Of a stretch of DNA of 40,022 nucleotides, positions 27,159-35,952 are shown in pieces. The notes beneath the pieces were generated by a model that saw nothing but the letters and a program-made list of their open reading frames with translations, searched no databases and was not told the DNA's origin. Made by a program: the position numbers and the translations under genes. This DNA is from Devosia psychrophila (lineage in GTDB: Bacteria; Pseudomonadota; Alphaproteobacteria; Rhizobiales; Devosiaceae): positions 1 to 40,022 of the forward strand of contig NZ_LAPV01000075.1 in assembly GCF_000971275.1 (NCBI RefSeq), in the 5' to 3' direction. Each line of letters starts with the position of its first letter. Position 1 is the first letter of the stretch.

Positions 27159-27623
27159 ATGTACCGGACAGTCATTTTCCTGCCCTTGCTGCTCGCTTCG
27201 GCAGCCGTTACGGTTTGGGAGCTGAATAGCCACGACACCAAGAAAACCTGGGAATACGTCGCTTACCAATCGGATGGCATCGACGAGCTGCAATTCTACT
27301 GCGACAATGTCGACCCGGACGACATCCAGATGCTGGTCGTTACCAGTCTCGACGCCGAGGCCGGTGACGATGAGTTTGCGGATGTCTCCGTCAATGCCTT
27401 GATCGATGGCGTCCGGTTCGACGATCTCAGCGGCTACTACGACGAAGTCGAGGGTGAGCGAACCGTGGTGCTGGAAACGCGGGAAGAAGCGCGCGTCCGC
27501 GACATTCTGGATGCGGCCCAGGCAGCAAGCCAACCGATCCAGATTTCCTATGATGTGCATAGCCACCGATTCTCGGTGACCGATATCGGCCTCGACGGTT
27601 TTGTTGAAGGCTGCGAACGCTAA
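27159..27623 (+). CDS. Hypothetical exported protein, 154 aa
   Basis: The N-terminus MYRTVIFLPLLLASAAVTVW is a signal peptide or membrane anchor, followed by a very acidic domain with many Asp and Glu (DNVDPDDIQMLVV, LDAEAGDDEFADVS). Two cysteines (YCDN near residue 48 and GCER at the C-terminus) could form a disulfide in the periplasm. I start it at 27159; the longer frame from 27135 adds eight residues without a better ribosome site. I do not recognise the family. Its stop overlaps the stop of the convergent YjbR-like gene by 4 bp. Confidence 0.6.
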   Translation: MYRTVIFLPLLLASAAVTVWELNSHDTKKTWEYVAYQSDGIDELQFYCDNVDPDDIQMLVVTSLDAEAGDDEFADVSVNALIDGVRFDDLSGYYDEVEGERTVVLETREEARVRDILDAAQAASQPIQISYDVHSHRFSVTDIGLDGFVEGCER

Positions 27624-27949
27624 GCTCGTTTGTGTTTTGGCTTTCCGAGGGCGTGTGCGTGGGCCATTTCCAGGGCAAGCTGGATATCATCCATCGTCGC
27701 AGCCGCAAGCGTCGCGACAGTCCAGCCCTGGCGTCCCCAGGCATTATCGATTGGCGCAAAGACTTCAGGGGCCAACTGGCATTTGAACTCCTGCTCATCC
27801 GGTGTGAACTTGAAATTGGCGGTGAGCCCATCGCCCGTCAATGTCACATAGATGCGGTCGACCTTGAACGCAGCGCGGTCGAAATGCGGTGCTTCGCCGG
27901 TGCCGGGCAAGGCCAGAGCCATGCGTCTGAGGTCTGCCGCATGCGCCAT
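27620..27949 (-). CDS. MmcQ/YjbR family protein (DUF419-like)
   Basis: This is a 109-residue cytoplasmic protein of the YjbR/MmcQ family, a small fold with a DNA-binding-like topology and no agreed function. The signature is visible: RRMALALPGTGEAPHFDRAAF (split at residue 20), then KVDRIYVTLTGDG, NFKFTPDEQEFKCQ and a C-terminal TMDDIQLALEMAHA. The start at 27949 is preceded by GAAGGGG; the open frame upstream to 28015 runs through the terminator hairpin and is rejected. It is convergent with the exported-protein gene. Confidence 0.78.
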   Translation of the reverse strand: MAHAADLRRMALALPGTGEAPHFDRAAFKVDRIYVTLTGDGLTANFKFTPDEQEFKCQLAPEVFAPIDNAWGRQGWTVATLAAATMDDIQLALEMAHAHALGKPKHKRA

Positions 27950-27997
27950 CGCTGCCCCTTCTCTTTTGCAGTTACCGCTTATAGTCTGAATCGGAAA

Positions 27998-28024
27998 CAA
28001 AAAAGCGGGGCGCAAGGCCCCGCT
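27998..28024 (-). terminator. Orphan intrinsic terminator on the minus strand
   Basis: Perfect 8-bp arms AGCGGGGC (28004-28011) and GCCCCGCT (28017-28024) with a 5-nt loop have six A residues on the plus strand at 27999-28004. Read on the minus strand this is a GC-rich stem followed by TTTTTTG, a classic intrinsic terminator. No annotated minus-strand gene lies immediately upstream of it; the nearest is more than 4 kb away behind plus-strand genes. Confidence 0.75.
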
Positions 28025-28275
28025 GAATTGAGTTTGATCGACAATACGCTGGTCTTAGGCACGCTATGAAGCGGCAGCCAACGCTCCTCCCTTGACGTTG
28101 TCGACGTCCGGCGGTTTGTCACCGCCTGTGCTTTATTGTCACAGACTCTAACAATAAGATTTCGCGCTGTCACGCAGATTCTGCATGCCTTCCATGCTTG
28201 CGTAGGATGGACGAACAGGATTTGAGTGGGCATCAACAAAAGCCTCGAGTCGACGGATTTTTCCGGGAGTTTTCC
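28025..28275. other. Intergenic region upstream of proS; possible small minus-strand transcript
   Basis: This 250-bp stretch should contain the proS promoter (a CTTGAC box at 28091-28096 is the best -35 candidate). Its minus strand must also feed the terminator at 28004-28024. On the minus strand there is a strong ribosome-site-like GGAGGAGC near 28082-28089, but only a five-codon frame follows it. A small RNA is therefore as likely as a peptide. No tRNA or known RNA family is recognised. Confidence 0.25.
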
Positions 28276-29625
28276 ATGCGCCTGTCTCGCTATTTCTTGC
28301 CCGTACTGCGCGATGTGCCCAAGGAAGCCGAAATTGCCTCGCATCGCCTTATGCTGCGTGCCGGCATGATCCGCCAGCAAGCGGCTGGACTCTATTCATG
28401 GCTGCCGCTTGGCTACAAAGTGCTGATGAAGGTACAGAAGATCATCGAAGAAGAGCAAAATCGCGCTGGCGCGATCCAGCTTCTGATGCCGACCATCCAG
28501 TCGGCTGACCTGTGGCGCGAGTCGGGGCGCTACGACGCCTATGGCAAGGAGATGCTGCGCATCGAGGATCGCCACGAGCGCGAATTCCTCTACGGCCCGA
28601 CCAATGAAGAGTTGGTCACAGACATTTTCCGCACATACGTCAAGTCCTACAAGGACTTGCCGCTGAACCTCTATCATATCCAGTGGAAGTTCCGCGACGA
28701 GGTGCGTCCCCGCTTTGGCACTATGCGCAGCCGCGAATTCCTGATGAAGGACGGCTATTCGTTCGACCTGACTAAGGAAGACGCGGTGAAAGCCTATGAG
28801 CGGGTCTTCGCCTCATATCTGCGCACCTATGCCCGCATGGGCCTGACCGCTATTCCGATGCGCGCCGATACAGGCCCAATCGGCGGCGACCTCAGCCATG
28901 AGTGGATCGTGTTGGCCGAGACCGGCGAAAGCGCCGTGTTCTGCGACAGCCGCCTGCTGGACAAACCCATTCCCGGCAAGGACACCGACTTCCGCGGTGA
29001 CCTCAAGCCGATGTTCGACGACTGGACCTCGCTTTATGCTGCGACCGAAGACATGGTCGATATGGCTGAATACGAAGCCGCCGTTCCCGAGGAATTCCGG
29101 GTTTCTGCGCGCGGCATCGAAGTTGGCCATATTTTCTACTTCGGCACCAAGTATTCCGAACCCATGAAGGCCACGGTCACCGGGTCGGACGGCAAGGAAA
29201 CCATCGTGCATATGGGCTCTTATGGCATCGGGCCCTCGCGTCTCGTACCGGCCATCATCGAAGCGTTTCACGACGATTCCGGCATCGTATGGCCGGTTTC
29301 CGTCGCCCCATTCGAAGCCGTGCTGATCAATCTCAAGGCCGGCGACGCCGCCTGTGATACGGCCTGCGACAAGCTTTATGGAGAGCTGAACGCGGCTGGC
29401 CTCGACATGCTGTATGACGACCGCGACCAGGGTGCCGGCGCCAAATTCAATACCGCTGACCTGATCGGCATTCCGTACCAGATCATCCTGGGGCCGCGTG
29501 GCCTCGCTTCGGGTGATGCCGAGATCAAGCATCGCAAGACCGGCGAGCGCGAAACGCTGCCGATTGCCGACGCGGTCGCCCGCCTCAAGAGCCTCATCGA
29601 ACCGCAGCGAAAGACCGACATTTGA
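28276..29625 (+). CDS. proS: Proline--tRNA ligase, short form without editing domain
   Basis: ProS charges tRNA-Pro with proline. The start at 28276 ([19 protein letters not shown]) follows CGGGAG; the open frame upstream is rejected. Class II motifs include [45 protein letters not shown] and [16 protein letters not shown]. The protein is 449 residues. The stretch between GGDLSHEW and [11 protein letters not shown] is only about 65 residues, so the roughly 180-residue editing insertion of E. coli ProS is absent, as in other alphaproteobacteria. Its stop overlaps the TTG start of the next gene. Confidence 0.95.
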   Translation: MRLSRYFLPVLRDVPKEAEIASHRLMLRAGMIRQQAAGLYSWLPLGYKVLMKVQKIIEEEQNRAGAIQLLMPTIQSADLWRESGRYDAYGKEMLRIEDRHEREFLYGPTNEELVTDIFRTYVKSYKDLPLNLYHIQWKFRDEVRPRFGTMRSREFLMKDGYSFDLTKEDAVKAYERVFASYLRTYARMGLTAIPMRADTGPIGGDLSHEWIVLAETGESAVFCDSRLLDKPIPGKDTDFRGDLKPMFDDWTSLYAATEDMVDMAEYEAAVPEEFRVSARGIEVGHIFYFGTKYSEPMKATVTGSDGKETIVHMGSYGIGPSRLVPAIIEAFHDDSGIVWPVSVAPFEAVLINLKAGDAACDTACDKLYGELNAAGLDMLYDDRDQGAGAKFNTADLIGIPYQIILGPRGLASGDAEIKHRKTGERETLPIADAVARLKSLIEPQRKTDI

Positions 29626-30999
29626 CCGACACGGCGCCGCCTCTGCTGAACAAGGGCACGCGCGCCTTTTCGCGCTTCGAATGGATGATCGCCGGGCGCT
29701 ATCTGCGTGCCCGGCGCAAAGAAGCGTTCATCTCCGTAATCGCCAGCCTGACCATGGTCGGAGTGGCTATCGGCGTGGCGACGCTGATTGTCGTCATGTC
29801 GGTCATGAACGGCTTTCGCGCCGAACTGCTGACCAAAATCCTCGGCCTAAATGGTCATTTTACCGCCTATCCCATCGAGCGTGAGTTCACCGACTACAAG
29901 GACACGATTGCTTCGATCGAGAAAATCGATGGCGTCGATTTTGCGGTGTATTTCGTCGAAGGCCAGGTGCTGGCTTCGGGGCAGGGTAGTTCGACCGGCG
30001 CTTCGGTGCGGGGCATGGACGAGGAAAACCTCAAGAAGCTCAAGCTCTTGTACAATTCGGCCGCACAGGGTGGCTGGGACCAGTGGGACGAGACTCGGGG
30101 CATTGGCATCGGTTATCGCCTAGCGCAGACGCTGGGCGTCTCTCTGGGCGACCAGGTCCAGATCATCAATCCTGACGGGGCGATGACGCCGTTTGGCTCT
30201 ACACCGCAGATCAAGTCCTATCCGGTCAACGTCATCTTCGACCTGGGCATGGTCGAGTTCGACAGCCTGTTCATCTACATGCCGCTCGAACCGGCGCAGG
30301 ACTATTTCAAGATGTTCGACGAGGTCCTCAAGCCCGGCATGCAGCCGCCGGCGACCGGACCGCTGGACCCGCCGCTGACCAATGAGCAGATGTCGGAATA
30401 TTATGAGAGGATCGGCCGCGCATCGGCCGCCGAAATCTTCATCGACGATCCCGACGACATCGCGGTCATGCGGCAACGCCTGCAGAGCGACCCATCGAGC
30501 CGGCCGTTGATCCTTACCGACTGGCAGCAGCGCAACGAGACCTTCTTCTCGGCACTGCAAGTCGAGCGCGTCGTGATGTTCACCATCCTGTCGATGATTA
30601 TCCTTGTGGCGGCCTTCAACATCATTTCCAGCCTGATCATGCTGGTGAAGGACAAGAGTTCGGACATTGCGGTTTTACGCACCATGGGGGCAACGCGCGG
30701 CGCCATCATGAGGATTTTCTCAATCACTGGCACCACAATCGGCGTCATCGGCACGCTTAGCGGCGTTGCGCTGGGCTTGATCGTTGCCTCGAACGCCGAG
30801 ACGCTGCGGGCAGCCTTGTCCAACACTCTGGGCGTGGCCATCTTTCCGCCAGAAGTGTTCTTCCTATCTTCGCTGCCGTCCAAGACCGATCCGCTGGAAG
30901 TTACCATCGTGGTGTGCCTTGCGCTTGGCCTCAGCTTCCTCGCCACGCTTTATCCGGCCTGGCGTGCCGCCCAATATGACCCGGTAGAGGCCCTGCGTT

Positions 31000-31007
<8 letters not shown>
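29622..31007 (+). CDS. lolC: Lipoprotein-releasing ABC transporter permease (LolC/LolE family)
   Basis: This is an inner-membrane permease that extracts lipoproteins and passes them to LolA. It starts with TTG at 29622, overlapping the proS stop (TTGA). The 461-residue protein has one N-terminal helix ([20 protein letters not shown], followed by [13 protein letters not shown]), a large periplasmic domain, and three C-terminal helices with [19 protein letters not shown] and a [18 protein letters not shown] tail. Only one permease gene accompanies lolD, so the active transporter may be a homodimer as proposed for LolF-type proteins. The lolC symbol is by family, not by orthology. It overlaps lolD by 8 bp. 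Confidence 0.9.
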
Positions 31008-31686
<679 letters not shown>

Positions 31687-31736
31687 TCCAGGCAGACGGG
31701 CGCATAGTCTGCTCTCCTGCTTGAGGAGAACGGCAC

Positions 31737-31811
31737 ATGACTTTGCTGATGATCATCGGGACTATGGCTGTCGTGGCGTTGCTCACTGCGAAGGGCAGCC
31801 GAACGCACTAG
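31737..31811 (+). CDS. Putative 24-residue membrane miniprotein
   Basis: An ATG at 31737 sits 8 nt after an excellent ribosome site GAGGAG (31723-31728), 50 bp after lolD. The 24-codon frame encodes a nearly continuous hydrophobic segment (MTLLMIIGTMAVVALLTA) followed by a basic tail with Lys, Arg and His, ending at TAG 31809-31811. This is the profile of a single-pass inner-membrane miniprotein with the positive end in the cytoplasm. It overlaps the 3' end of the convergent HIT gene by 4 bp. I know no named family for it. Confidence 0.55.
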   Translation: MTLLMIIGTMAVVALLTAKGSRTH

Positions 31812-32224
31812 AGCGCGGCGGCAATATCCTTGGCTAGCGCTGCAAGCTCCGCGTCGTCCGCCTTGCCGCCACCATGTGCGACGATTTCCACGCCCTCGTA
31901 GACGGGGATGATGTGAAAATGCAGGTGGAACACTGTCTGCCCAGCAGGCGCCTCGTTGAACTGTGCCACACGGATGCCGTCGGCACGGGTCGCCTGCTTG
32001 ACGGCCTTGGCAACCTTCTGAACCAGCGGAATTGCTGCCGAGAGGGCAGCCGGGTCGGCATCGAGCAGGTTGCGCGACGCTGTCTTGGGAACGACCAGCA
32101 CATGCCCGCGTGACTGCGGGAAGATGTCCATCATGACGAGAGCCACATCATCCTCGTAAACCTTATGGGCGGGGATCTCGCCGCGCAGGATCTTGGCGAA
32201 GATATTGGATGGGTCGTAGCTCAT
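31808..32224 (-). CDS. HIT family nucleotide-binding protein
   Basis: This is a small histidine-triad protein, probably a dinucleoside polyphosphate or AMP-conjugate hydrolase of the Hint group. The triad is His100-His102-His104 in FHLHFHIIP. The N-terminus IFAKILRGEIPAHKVYEDD and the SRGHVLVVPK motif are also typical. I choose the ATG at 32224 (138 residues) behind GGAG; a GTG two codons upstream overlaps the previous stop. It is the last gene of the minus-strand cluster. Substrate cannot be deduced from sequence. Confidence 0.9.
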   Translation of the reverse strand: MSYDPSNIFAKILRGEIPAHKVYEDDVALVMMDIFPQSRGHVLVVPKTASRNLLDADPAALSAAIPLVQKVAKAVKQATRADGIRVAQFNEAPAGQTVFHLHFHIIPVYEGVEIVAHGGGKADDAELAALAKDIAAAL

Positions 32225-32226
32225 GG

Positions 32227-33351
32227 TCACTCCGCCGGCTGTGAAACGTCCGCCTCGTCCTTCTGGAAGAATCGAAAGCGGAAATAGTTGAGCACGGCGA
32301 GACCCGTGAAGGTAACCGGCACGTAGCGGAATCCGCGACGGATCAGGAACAGCGCCATGTTGACCGCGGTCTCAGCACTCATCGCGCCCTTGCCCATGGA
32401 TGACGTAAATGAAGACGGCACGATGTGGCGGTAGATCAGCGCGTCTGAACGGTAGTAGTCGCGGGCGCGCAGGGCGAAGGCACGTTTGGAAGCGGAATAA
32501 GCCTTGAGCTCAGCGATGCCCATATCGCCGTGGAACTCGACTTCCGAGCCCAGGGCCCAGACTTCCGGCGGTGCCAAGCGGGTCTTGCCGATCTCGGTGA
32601 ACAGTTCGGTTAAATCGCGGAAGGTGACGTTGTTAGCATTCCAGCAATCCTCGCTCTTGGCGCCATGCGCCAGGATCACCACGTCGGCGCGCTGGAGTTT
32701 TTCCTGCATGGCCGCGTAGTTGCCGCCAGTAAAGTCGACGCCGGATTTGGCCGTCTCGACGATTCCGCCCAGCTTGGTCAGTTTCTCCACCATGGCAGAC
32801 CCAAACGCCCCGCTGGCGCCCGTTACCAGAAACCGCCGGCCTTCGATTTGGCAGGTGGTCCCGAAGATCAGGTCGAAGACGTTCGCGAAAGACGAGAAGA
32901 AATTGTGCGGATAGACGTGGTGCATCGCGTGGTAGTTGTTGCCAACCCAGAGCAGGCCCTGCTGTCCGCCAACGCGATCCATAGACATGTGGTTGTAGTC
33001 GAGGCCTTCTTCGCGCAGCGTCATCACCAGCATGACTGCGCGAATTGCCGAGACTGCAGCGATGACCGGCCACGGAAAAACCAACAGGAAAATCAACGTT
33101 CCTGCCATCGAGGCGAGGTATTCGGGCATGATGTGAAACCAGATGTTGGCCCGCGCGTAAGCCGGGTTGATCTGCATATCAAGGCCGAGAAACTTGTGGT
33201 GCACCCAGTGCCAGGACGAGAACTTGCGCAGCAGCGGTATGGATGAGCTTTCCCACTGATGCAGGGTCCAATGCAGCGCGTCGAACAGTGCTGTCGAAAC
33301 GACGAAGACGAACGCGGCCTGCAGCAGGAAAATAACAATGTCCCAGATCAT
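32227..33351 (-). CDS. Fused fatty acid/sterol hydroxylase-like and short-chain dehydrogenase-like protein
   Basis: Residues about 1-165 are a fatty-acid-hydroxylase superfamily membrane domain. It has the di-iron His clusters HWTLH (His27, His31), HWVHH (His48, His51, His52), His121, and HAMHH (His141, His144, His145), with at least two membrane helices (about 5-22 and 82-110). From residue 172 a Rossmann domain starts with RRFLVTGASGAFGSA, and the SDR catalytic pair YSASK follows near residue 310. The same fusion is known as a bifunctional sterol desaturase/short-chain dehydrogenase family, mostly from cyanobacteria. Substrate is unknown; a lipid is likely. I start at the ATG at 33351, matching the family; a GTG at 33402 gives 17 more residues. 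Confidence 0.75.
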   Translation of the reverse strand: MIWDIVIFLLQAAFVFVVSTALFDALHWTLHQWESSSIPLLRKFSSWHWVHHKFLGLDMQINPAYARANIWFHIMPEYLASMAGTLIFLLVFPWPVIAAVSAIRAVMLVMTLREEGLDYNHMSMDRVGGQQGLLWVGNNYHAMHHVYPHNFFSSFANVFDLIFGTTCQIEGRRFLVTGASGAFGSAMVEKLTKLGGIVETAKSGVDFTGGNYAAMQEKLQRADVVILAHGAKSEDCWNANNVTFRDLTELFTEIGKTRLAPPEVWALGSEVEFHGDMGIAELKAYSASKRAFALRARDYYRSDALIYRHIVPSSFTSSMGKGAMSAETAVNMALFLIRRGFRYVPVTFTGLAVLNYFRFRFFQKDEADVSQPAE

Positions 33352-33405
33352 GGGTTCTACATAGTAGCGTTCCGCGGCCTGCGAAAGTGGCGATCGTGCC
33401 ACGCC

Positions 33406-34617
33406 TTAGCGATCGGTACGCTCGCCTTTGCGGAATGGGGTGTATTGCTCGAGAACTTCCTGGCTGTGCTCCACCGAGCGGCGTTCGCGCTCTAGGTAGT
33501 CGGCAACAGCCTCGCGCAGCCCCGGATGGGCCAGCCAGTGGACGGAATAGGTGGTCGCCGGGGCATAGCCGCGCGCCAGCTTGTGCTCGCCCTGGGCGCC
33601 GGCCTCTACTACTGCCAGCTTGTGCTCAATGGCGTAGTCGATGGCCTGATAGTAGCAGAGCTCGAAATGCAGGAACGGCACGTCGCGGGTGCAGCCCCAG
33701 TTGCGGCCGAAGATGCGGTCCTTGCCGACGAAATTAATGGCGCCGGCAATGGGGGTAGGGCCGTCATAGGCCAGCATCAAGACGATGCGGTCGGCCATCG
33801 ATTGGTTGAGCAGCGAGAAGAACTTGCGGTTGAGGTATGGCCGGCCCCATTTGCGGGCGCCGGTGTCCTCGTAGAAATCGTAGAACGCGTCCCAATGTTC
33901 TTCGCGCAGGTCAGCGCCACTGAGCCATTTGATGGTCAGGCCGTCAGCTAAAGCATCGCGCCGCTCGCGCTTGATGGTCTTGCGCTTGCGCGAAGACAGG
34001 GTTTCGAGGAATTCGTCAAAGCTGGCAAAGCCATCATTGTGCCAGTGGAACTGGGTATCCAGTCGTTTTAGCCAGCCATCACCGGAAGTGGCATCCGCCT
34101 CGGCCTCCGGTACGAAGGTCGCGTGCACCGAAGACGCCTCGCGCTGGATGGCGAGTTGCTGGGCGGTCGAGAGCAGGGCGGCGGTGATTGCGGCATTACC
34201 AGAGGGCACCAGCAGCTTGGGAGCGGTCGCCGGCGTGAAGGGCACCGAGCATTGCAATTTGGGATAGTAGCTGCCGCCAGCACGCTCCAGGGCGTCAGCC
34301 CAGCCATGGTCGAAGACATATTCGCCCATGGAATGCGACTTGAGGAAGAGGGGCATAAGGCCCAGCGGCTGCTCGCTCTCATCGCTGAGCAAGATATGCT
34401 GCGGCTGCCAGCCCGTCTTGGGCGTGGCGCAGCCCGACTCTTCCAATGCCAAAAAAAAGGCATGGTCCAGGAACGGGTTATCCGTGACCCCGTCCGTAGA
34501 TGGGACAAGGCTGTTCCAGATGTCAGCGGGAATGCTGGCCGTGCTGGAATGGATGGTGGCGCGCAATGTGGGCTGATCGGCCAAGGGACGTCCGGGCGGA
34601 GAGGAAGCGTCCCCCAA
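33406..34617 (-). CDS. GNAT/FemAB-like protein (DUF482, peptidogalycan biosynthesis family)
   Basis: This is a 403-residue cytoplasmic protein of the COG3146/DUF482 group, related in fold to acyltransferases of the GNAT and FemAB type. Recognisable blocks are NPFLDHAFFLALEESGCA, FDEFLETLSSRKRKTIKRER, WDAFYDFYEDTGARKWGRPY and VEAGAQGEHKLARGYAP. The acyl donor and acceptor are unknown, and the name peptidogalycan biosynthesis in databases is not experimentally based. The start at 34617 is TTG without a clear ribosome site, so the true start may be internal (for example near ADQPTLRATI). It sits between the glycerophosphodiesterase and the hydroxylase-SDR gene. Confidence 0.78.
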   Translation of the reverse strand: MGDASSPPGRPLADQPTLRATIHSSTASIPADIWNSLVPSTDGVTDNPFLDHAFFLALEESGCATPKTGWQPQHILLSDESEQPLGLMPLFLKSHSMGEYVFDHGWADALERAGGSYYPKLQCSVPFTPATAPKLLVPSGNAAITAALLSTAQQLAIQREASSVHATFVPEAEADATSGDGWLKRLDTQFHWHNDGFASFDEFLETLSSRKRKTIKRERRDALADGLTIKWLSGADLREEHWDAFYDFYEDTGARKWGRPYLNRKFFSLLNQSMADRIVLMLAYDGPTPIAGAINFVGKDRIFGRNWGCTRDVPFLHFELCYYQAIDYAIEHKLAVVEAGAQGEHKLARGYAPATTYSVHWLAHPGLREAVADYLERERRSVEHSQEVLEQYTPFRKGERTDR

Positions 34618-34659
34618 GATAGGACGCTTCGCTCAGTATTGTAAGGTTTTCCGCGCCAA

Positions 34660-35421
34660 TCACGCAGATTTGGCGGGAGTGAAACCTTCGAACACTATCT
34701 GGTCGACGAATGGCGCTGCTGCGTCGGCCTCCGCATGCGATCGGATGGTCCAGGCCGTCACCGGCTTGCCCAGCGCGCGCCAGAAGGTGATGGCCGGCAG
34801 CTGCAGGGCCTTGTCGTGGCATGAGATGAAGTCGAATTGTGTCTCGTGCCAGTGCAGCAGATGACGGAGGGTATAGCGCTGCTGCTCGGTCAGGTGCGTA
34901 TCCCAGTCTATCTGCTCATAATCATAGGTGATAATGCCGCGCGGGCCGGTGAAGCCGAACTGGCGGATCGCCGTGAGCAGGTTGGGGTCGAACGATTCGA
35001 CGGTGACCGGTCCCTCATATGACTTCAGCAGTTCGGCGACCGAACGCGCCAGCAGTTGGGTGCCATGAGCGTCGCGCTGATGCTTGAGCTCGATCTGCAG
35101 CAGGGTGCGCCCGGCGATCTGGGCCAGGAAGTCGGCGAACTTCTGCGGGCAATCACCGGCAGCGCTATCGAGCAGTGGCGTCGTGGAGAACTCGGCGGCC
35201 GTGGTATCGGCAACGGCGCCTTCCTCGCCCAGCAGGCGCTTCATGTCGTCGTCATGAAAGACCACCGGCACGCCGTCGGAGGTGATCTGCACGTCGCACT
35301 CGATGGCAAAGCCGCCCGCTACAGCCGCTTCGAAGGCACTGCTGCTGTTTTCGATTACGCCCTTGGCGCGGTCATGCAGGCCGCGATGGGCGATCGGGTT
35401 TGGAAACAGAGTGTCGGTCAT
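34660..35421 (-). CDS. Glycerophosphodiester phosphodiesterase family protein
   Basis: This protein hydrolyses glycerophosphodiesters from lipid turnover to glycerol-3-phosphate and an alcohol. The catalytic pattern is complete: AHRGLHDRAKGVIENSSSAF, with the first His-Arg pair and the Glu, then IECDVQITSDGVPVVFHDD (acidic metal ligands and second His), and LLQIELKHQ. There is no signal peptide, so it is cytoplasmic. The start at 35421 (253 residues) follows GACGAGG; the longer frame to 35457 is less likely. It is clustered with a lipid-hydroxylase-like gene, but a shared pathway is inference. Confidence 0.88.
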   Translation of the reverse strand: MTDTLFPNPIAHRGLHDRAKGVIENSSSAFEAAVAGGFAIECDVQITSDGVPVVFHDDDMKRLLGEEGAVADTTAAEFSTTPLLDSAAGDCPQKFADFLAQIAGRTLLQIELKHQRDAHGTQLLARSVAELLKSYEGPVTVESFDPNLLTAIRQFGFTGPRGIITYDYEQIDWDTHLTEQQRYTLRHLLHWHETQFDFISCHDKALQLPAITFWRALGKPVTAWTIRSHAEADAAAPFVDQIVFEGFTPAKSA

Positions 35422-35493
35422 GCTGGCCTCGTCGTGTTTGAGAAGCCTCAGTGGCACCGTTGTGTGACGATCGTGTTGCAGTCGGCCTTCGAC

Positions 35494-35952
35494 CTAAACT
35501 TCGACGACCGCCTCGATTTCCACGGCAGCACCGAAGGGCAGGGAGGCCACGCCAAATGCCGCGCGGGCGTGCTTGCCCTTGTCGCCGAGTACGCCAACGA
35601 GCAGGTTCGAACAACCATTGGCCACCAGATGCTGTTCGGTGAACTCTGGGGTGGAGGCAACCAGAACGGTAACCTTGAGAATACGCTTGATCTCATCCAG
35701 CGGTACGCCGCCCATGTGCACGATCTGGCTCAATACATTGAGCGCGGCCAGTTCGGCAGCGTTGCCGCCCTGCACGACATTCATGTTATCCCCCAGTCGG
35801 CCTGTCACGACGCCATTGGCGTCGGCTGAAATCTGACCGGAGACATAGAGGATGTTGCCGCTCCGGGTTACTGGGACATAGCTGGCCACCGGTGCCTTGG
35901 GTGCCGGCAGTTCGTATCCATATTCGCGGAGTTTTTCGATCGGACTGGTCAT
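35494..35952 (-). CDS. RidA family protein (YjgF/YER057c/UK114)
   Basis: RidA proteins remove reactive enamine/imine intermediates of amino acid metabolism. The 152-residue product has the family pattern [18 protein letters not shown], an Asn-rich middle, and the C-terminal [20 protein letters not shown] with the conserved substrate-binding Arg. It belongs to the longer-N-terminus, YjgH-like or alphaproteobacterial subgroup rather than classical 128-residue RidA, so activity on the standard substrate is uncertain. Its ATG overlaps the dinB stop by 4 bp. Confidence 0.87.
   Translation of the reverse strand: MTSPIEKLREYGYELPAPKAPVASYVPVTRSGNILYVSGQISADANGVVTGRLGDNMNVVQGGNAAELAALNVLSQIVHMGGVPLDEIKRILKVTVLVASTPEFTEQHLVANGCSNLLVGVLGDKGKHARAAFGVASLPFGAAVEIEAVVEV

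Noticed and set aside
28020..28062. A minus-strand frame beginning VPKTSVLSIKL that looks like the opening of ribosomal protein L33
   Set aside because: The likeness ends after about 14 residues, and the frame then runs into the terminator hairpin, so I treat it as chance.
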